DNA from: Leucocoprinus leucothites
Lineage: Eukaryota; Basidiomycota; Agaricomycetes; Agaricales; Agaricaceae
DNA: 64,000 bases
Assembly (NCBI GenBank): GCA_013368445.1
Contig: JAACJO010000021.1
Coordinates: forward strand, 434,001-498,000
Reading direction: 5' to 3'
In this document: piece after piece, positions 59,021 through 64,000 of the stretch
Layout: each line of letters begins with the position of its first letter
Numbering within the stretch: the stretch's first letter is position 1
The notes under the pieces: model-generated
Databases searched by the model: none
What the model was told of the DNA's origin: nothing
The model's input: the letters and a program-made list of their open reading frames with translations, nothing else
Position numbers and translations under genes: made by a program

Positions 59021-60150
59021 ATACTGATGGGTGCTGTGTGTGATACTCTTGATGTTCTTATCTCCACTATCATTCCAGACCTCTTGAAACATGTCTGCTA
59101 CTATTATGCCAAAGAACCCTATCATACATCAGTCCTTTCTGGACAGGGGTGGGTCAATGAGCTGCTGAAAGGACATTCCAAGAGGATCTGCTGTAAACTT
59201 GGAGTCCACAAGGAAGTATTCTTGAAATTGGTGGAGGAATTGCAGAATTTTGGATATAGAGACTCTTGCTGGGTAACTCTGGAGGAACAAGTAGCAATTT
59301 TCTTATATAGCTGTGTTATGGTACTTACAGTCTGTCACCTTGGAGAGCAGTTCTAGAGGGCAAATGGAACTATTACTCAGTAAGGCAGTTATATACCACT
59401 CAATTATTATACTATTGTTCTTATTTGTTCTTGGCAGTTATTTTAAGTGAATGCTTCATGCATTTTCACATCAGCCATTCTATAACAAATATGTCAAGCT
59501 TCCTATTTCCGATAAAGATAGCCCACCACCTGAACCAATGAAAAACCCAAAGCTCTGGCCATTTTTCAGGTATTGTATTGGTTCTATTGATGGGAGCCAT
59601 ATTCACCTGGCTGCAACTGAGGCAGTGTGGGATAAATGCCAGAACTGGAAAGGGTTCATTTCACAGAACTGCTTATTTGCTTGTGGATTTAACCTACAGT
59701 TTATCTATGGTCAAACTGGATAGGAGGTATCTGCATCAGATGCCAAGATATATCACCTTGCAACATTGACTAATTTTCAAATTCCTGAGGGTCATTATCT
59801 CCTTGCTGATGCAGGCTTTCCATCTACTCCTCAGTTACTACTTCCTTACCCAGGTCAACAATACCATCTGGCTGAATAGGGCCAAGCACAAGCTCAGTAA
59901 GTTGCTTTCCATATTTTACCAAATATTCTAAGTCATTGATACTTTTTGGAATACACTAGACCTATAAATAAAGAGGAGCTTTTCCATTTATGCCATGCTC
60001 AAGCTTGAAATGTAATTGAGCATATTTTTGGTGTTCTCAAATGTTGCTTTCACATCCTCTTGATTGGGCCAGAATATAAACCCAAAATCTAGGTATTAAT
60101 TCCATCTGTACTTGCTGCTGTTCAGAATTTTATATGTCCCCATGACACAG
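59021..60150 (+). pseudogene. PIF/Harbinger-type transposase relic
   Basis: 59027-59356 and 59451-59723 carry ILSGQGWVNELL-like text, RICCKLGVHKEVFLKLVEEL and the catalytic CIGSIDGSHIHLAA. Then come ASDAKIYHLAT, GHYLLADAGFPSTPQLLLPY and QQYHLAE, and the end motif NVIEHIFGVLKCCFHIL preceded by HAQA-stop. This order is that of the DDE_Tnp_4 domain. The family motif has arginines where this copy has stop, His, Cys, Cys and His, all one transition from CGN codons. It is dead; terminal repeats were not located. Confidence 0.8.
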
Positions 60151-61430
60151 ATGAAGGAGTATTACCAGGGAGAGGAGGTACAGAGTTTTGTTTGGGGCTG
60201 AATGCAGGCAATACCTATATTCATGATATTGTGGCAGATCCAAATACAGGCTCTAACTAGATGAGACGATATGAAACTATGAAACTACAACTACAAATCT
60301 ATATCACTATCACAATTCTGTTAATTATAAATACATATCTGTCCACTGATATAACAGCTATCATAATTAGATATCTTTTACTGCTTGAATCCAAACACAA
60401 TGTCCATAAAACAATCAAAGTCTGTTTAACAAAGTCTGTTAGTTTGAACTTCATCATATTGTGAAATCATTTCTCCTGATCCTCTTGATTATATCTGTCC
60501 AGTTGTACTTGTCCCAATTGACATTGAACTGTTTTCCTTCTACATCAAACTGTCCAATGTACTCCTCCCAATCTAGCAGCATTGCTTTGGACTAGGTGGC
60601 TGTGTCAGCATTTAAGATGATCAAGTCACAATAGGCATCAATCAAGTGGATGTTTATAACATCCCCTGTCAAATAGTATCAGAAGGCAAAGGCTGCTCTG
60701 CTAATCAAGTGGCTAATAAACATGATCTTGATATCTGGGACCTGCTGGATGATGAGATTATTGGTATATACATTTGCAACCACTCCAAAAATTCATCAAT
60801 ATATATACAGTGATGGGATGGTCTCTGAGACAGGTCTAGTCCTTAAGACACTTGATTTATTCTACCTCTCCTTCCATTACATACCTCAATAATACATGGC
60901 CAAAAATTCGAGTTCTGCTTGTTAATCCAGAATAAAATTGTTTGAGTGCCCTGGTATAATAGGTGTGTCAATACTGACTCATCACCTTGAGAATTAGCAG
61001 CCAAAAGTGCAATTGTGTACTTTTCATCCTCAAACTTGGCCAAAAAAAACTTCGGAAAAATTCCAAGCTCTTTTTAACACATGGTAGAGTAGTTTTCTGA
61101 TGTTTATCGTAGTGTAGAGCACCATCTTGAGACTAAATCCTAATCTCACTTGAAAGAGCCACCAAAACTGTCACATCACACAGTTCCAAATTGGGATATG
61201 ATATCTTCAATGCCCAACAGTGATATGTGAAGGTGGCAGGCTCAATGAAGATGTGCACTGATAACAGATTGAATTTCTTTCTCTCATCTGCTATGCCCAG
61301 CTGAGTAAAATCAATCTCACTCAAGAAGAGGGAAGATGCCCAAGAGCAGGAGTATTGGATGTCCTGAGCTGTGCAGTTATATTTGGCTGAGCAGGCACAA
61401 ACTGACAACAATCCAGAGAAGAAGGGACTT
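60151..61430. other. Decayed A+T-rich DNA
   Basis: Short frames on both strands, none assignable. It probably includes the flanks of the neighbouring elements. Confidence 0.4.
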
Positions 61431-61489
61431 TGAGTTGTGATCAACATCATACAGAAGGAGCATGTTGTAGAGACAGGGAAAGTGTCAAG

Positions 61490-62545
61490 CTTGACAAAAC
61501 CACTCTCTCTTGACGTGCAAAGGGTGGCCAATCAATCTACAAATTCAATGAAACTAAGCAGTGGCTATTACCAGCTGAAGAGGACATTGTTGTGCAGTAT
61601 TCAATTAATATGGCACTTTGTAGGTGGCCACTCAGTCATTGGAGGCTTCACAAACATGTAAATGAAATTGCAAAAGCCAACTGGGGTGATGTATTCCCCA
61701 ATACAGGTGTTGGGTTAAGCTGGTTGAAGAGGTTCATTGAACATCATATTAATCAAATCAACTGCTTTTGGGCATATTCTCTTGATCATTCACAGGCTCA
61801 AGCAGTTAATCCAAATACCAAAAAGGCATTTTTTGATCTACTGGAAAGCATGTTTTCTGCCACCAATGATCATGAGGCAATTGTACCAGAGCTTATATAT
61901 GGTGTTAATGAAACTGGAATACAGAAAGGGGTTGGTGTACAACAATATGTCATTCATCCTGCTGGCAAGTCTCTTGTGCATCAACAACAAAGTGAAGACA
62001 GGGAAAATATCACAGTCATTGTCATGATCTGTGCAGATGGAACCTCTATTCCTCCAGCCATGATCTTCAGAGGAGAGGGGTTTCAAGTGCAATGGAAACA
62101 AGACAATCTATTGAATGCAGTGTAAGTTTTAGTCTCTTCACTGAGGTCCCAACAATTAATATCTAATTATATTCACACTTGATAGCTTGGGCCATTCAAA
62201 GAAAGGCTATACTGATGGTGAAATTGGTGTCTTGTGGATCAAACTGTTTAATTAATATATGAAGGCAAAGGCAAATAGCTGACAGACATAATTTACATTA
62301 TACACAAGGGTTTTTGGAGTATGCAAGAAGACATCACATCCATGTTCTATGCTACCCTTCCCACTCGACCCACATCTATCAAGGATTAGATGTTGTGATC
62401 TTCAGTGCACTCAAACAAAGGTGGACCAAGGAGCAGGATGAATATAAACAATCTACAAAACAGAATGTTGATAAGACAAACTTTCTCAAAGTCTATACAC
62501 AAGCTCATCTGAATAGAATGGAGTTTAAAGGAGAGAAGTGATCAA
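61490..62545 (+). pseudogene. CENP-B/DDE_1 (pogo-like) transposase relic
   Basis: The translation reads WLLPAEEDIVVQYSINMALC, FPNTGVGLSWLKRFIEHH (CENP-B-type DNA-binding part), DHSQAQAVNPNTKKAFFDLL, LIYGVNETGIQKGVGVQQYV (catalytic block, with Asn where the family has Asp), DRENITVIVMICADGTSIPP and FRGEGFQVQWKQDNLLNAV. After an intron-like gap with stops come LGHSKKGYTDGEIGVLWI and RHHIHVLCYPSHSTHIYQGLD. Missing start, several stops and the changed catalytic residue show that it is dead. It is related in family to the HTH relic at 40.6 kb but covers a different part. Confidence 0.8.
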
Positions 62546-63640
62546 TTAGGTAAGCCACTGAATATGTCTGGTCCAGTGATTTGCCAGTGTGATATGACAA
62601 CTGATGGAGCTGTCTCAAGGATTAATGGTACCTGATAACAGAGTTTTCAAAAATTCCTTCTGATATACCATTTATCCTTTCCTGATATGCATTGACCATT
62701 TACTATATATAGAATAAGTCATTTGGTCATGGTTACATATATATATTGTCCAAATACAAGGAATATTATATTTAAAAAATCGAACAAATTTAGCTATCTC
62801 AAAGACTGTCCCATTACTGTAATCCAATAATTCTAGAGGCTTTGTTTGCACATCTCAAGTCTCTTGCATACCAGCACTTTAACATCATGCTTGACTGTGT
62901 TCTCAAGGATGATGAGCCTTCTGAACTTGTATTTACCTTTACCTATAAAACCAGTCTAGACTGTGATACAGCACATTGTTGGGAAGGCATGAAGACACAT
63001 GTAGGGACCAGGAACCTTCAGAAGGGCATCAAGGCCTGTAGCCAGCTGAATGGACTTGCTAAAGATGGCTCATCATTGGTCCTACATCAATTTGACTCTG
63101 ATTATATTCCTTACTCTGAATCAGCTCACCAAGCAATTATTTCATTACAGTGTGCTGTGAATCAGTACCCATTCAACTCAGTCAAGGATGGGCTTTATCA
63201 TCTTGAAGTTACTATGCTCTGAAAGGTCCTTCCAAGTCCCAAGCAAGTTGGTTGTGATACCTGACTTGTATACTGTGAAGTGTCTTGTATTATTTGTACT
63301 CAACTCATAGTATGTTTTGTATTTTTCTCACTCTACTTTAGAGACTGATCAGAGTAGTCAATTACTGGTGGTATCCATCTTGTTCTGGGTAGATGGACAA
63401 CACCAATGGTAGCATCATATCTGGGCCTTGTCATTATTTGGTCTGAACAGGATACAATCTATCAGACAGTACTGGAGATTATTAGATAAGCAATAAGATT
63501 ACTCTAACCCAGAGTATGAATTAAATTTGGTTAATAATAGGTTAAAATACAAGCACACTGGTAAATACCTTGCTAAGGTTGTTTTTGACTGTCTGAAACA
63601 TTGAGGTTGACAAAGAAGGTGAGTAATCTCAATATTTTAA
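62546..63640. other. Decayed DNA with one unassigned frame
   Basis: The frame 62842-63222 (+) contains no domain I can name (NIMLDCVLKDDEPSELVFTF, QSAHQAI-like text). It may be the 3' part of the preceding element or another relic. Confidence 0.35.
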
Positions 63641-64000
63641 TTGACTGGATATTCTTACTAATCAAACTCTAGTAATTTTCTATATGCATGGATAATGCAG
63701 CCAACTGCAATACAATAAGCTTGTAGAGCTTCATCCTTAGCACATACTATCATTTCATGGTCCACAAGCTTGTACTTGGTGCATAGCCCATATTTTGAAT
63801 TTAGTACCAAAGGTGCAGTATTTATTTTAAGCTTCATATTTACCATTATTACAAATTACTTTGTTTGGCAATAACTCATCATCATCATTATCCTCACACA
63901 CATTGACAAGATATGTTTGAATATCTAGTAGGAGTGGAAAGGCATCAACAATGAGGGGAACTTTGGCTTTTGAAAAGAGATCAGTTGCTTCTCAGTTGCT
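63640..64000 (-). pseudogene. Possible hAT-type transposase relic, cut by the window edge
   Basis: Read leftward from the window edge, the minus strand gives EATDLFSKAKVPLIVDAFPL, LLDIQTYLVNV and EDNDDELLPN, then MHQ-like and stop-rich text. This resembles the segment before the C-terminal catalytic part of hAT transposases in mushrooms. It is incomplete in the window and broken, so the call is tentative. Confidence 0.4.

Overview
The window is nuclear DNA of a filamentous basidiomycete, most likely an Agaricomycete. Genes are split by many short introns (about 45-75 nt, GT...AG), and the families are typical of mushrooms and their relatives: DUF6533 membrane proteins, an F-box family whose proteins start MGHFDEVCLLCG, and a very large EF-hand/ZZ-finger protein. 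Conserved eukaryotic genes (USE1 SNARE, SQS1-type R3H/G-patch protein, methionine permease) are also present. The species cannot be named from the sequence. No bacterial, organellar, CRISPR or rRNA feature was seen.

Region 1 (about 0.4-13.7 kb) is a DUF6533 array: four apparently intact genes (A 462-1717 +, B 2457-3688 -, D 9697-10968 -, E 12371-13670 +), one copy with a lost splice donor (C 6746-7998 -) and three relics. Manual splicing gives every complete copy the same nine-exon plan, starting with a 37-nt exon that ORF calling misses. Exon 8 length divides the family into two groups, which lie on opposite strands. C and D sit on a 1.5-kb segmental duplication.

Region 2 (13.7-19.7 kb) is a tandem duplication of about 3.7-kb period carrying two intact three-exon F-box genes. 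Region 3 (20.1-21.1 kb) is an element with 118-bp terminal inverted repeats. Region 4 (21.4-25.8 kb, minus) is one large gene with a helical N-terminal half, an EF-hand and C-terminal zinc fingers. Region 5 (27.9-38.8 kb) is housekeeping: a MUP1-like methionine permease (-), then USE1 (-) and SQS1 (+) diverging from a 429-bp spacer. SQS1 needs four frame changes, all next to G/C runs, which looks more like sequence error than true decay.

At about 39 kb the base composition changes sharply. The last 25 kb is A+T-rich, strongly CpG-depleted and almost free of host genes. It is a transposon graveyard: a pogo-type HTH relic, a Myb/SANT-like relic split by a Tc1 element, a 7.5-kb Ty3/gypsy element with both LTRs, a second Tc1 element at the gypsy edge, and PIF/Harbinger, CENP-B/DDE and hAT-like relics. 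Stop codons and lost arginines in these relics repeatedly fit CGN to TGN/CAN changes, as expected from cytosine methylation and deamination or a RIP-like process. Most of the biology is therefore local: an expanding and rearranging membrane-protein family and a duplicated F-box gene in the gene-rich half, next to a silenced repeat block.
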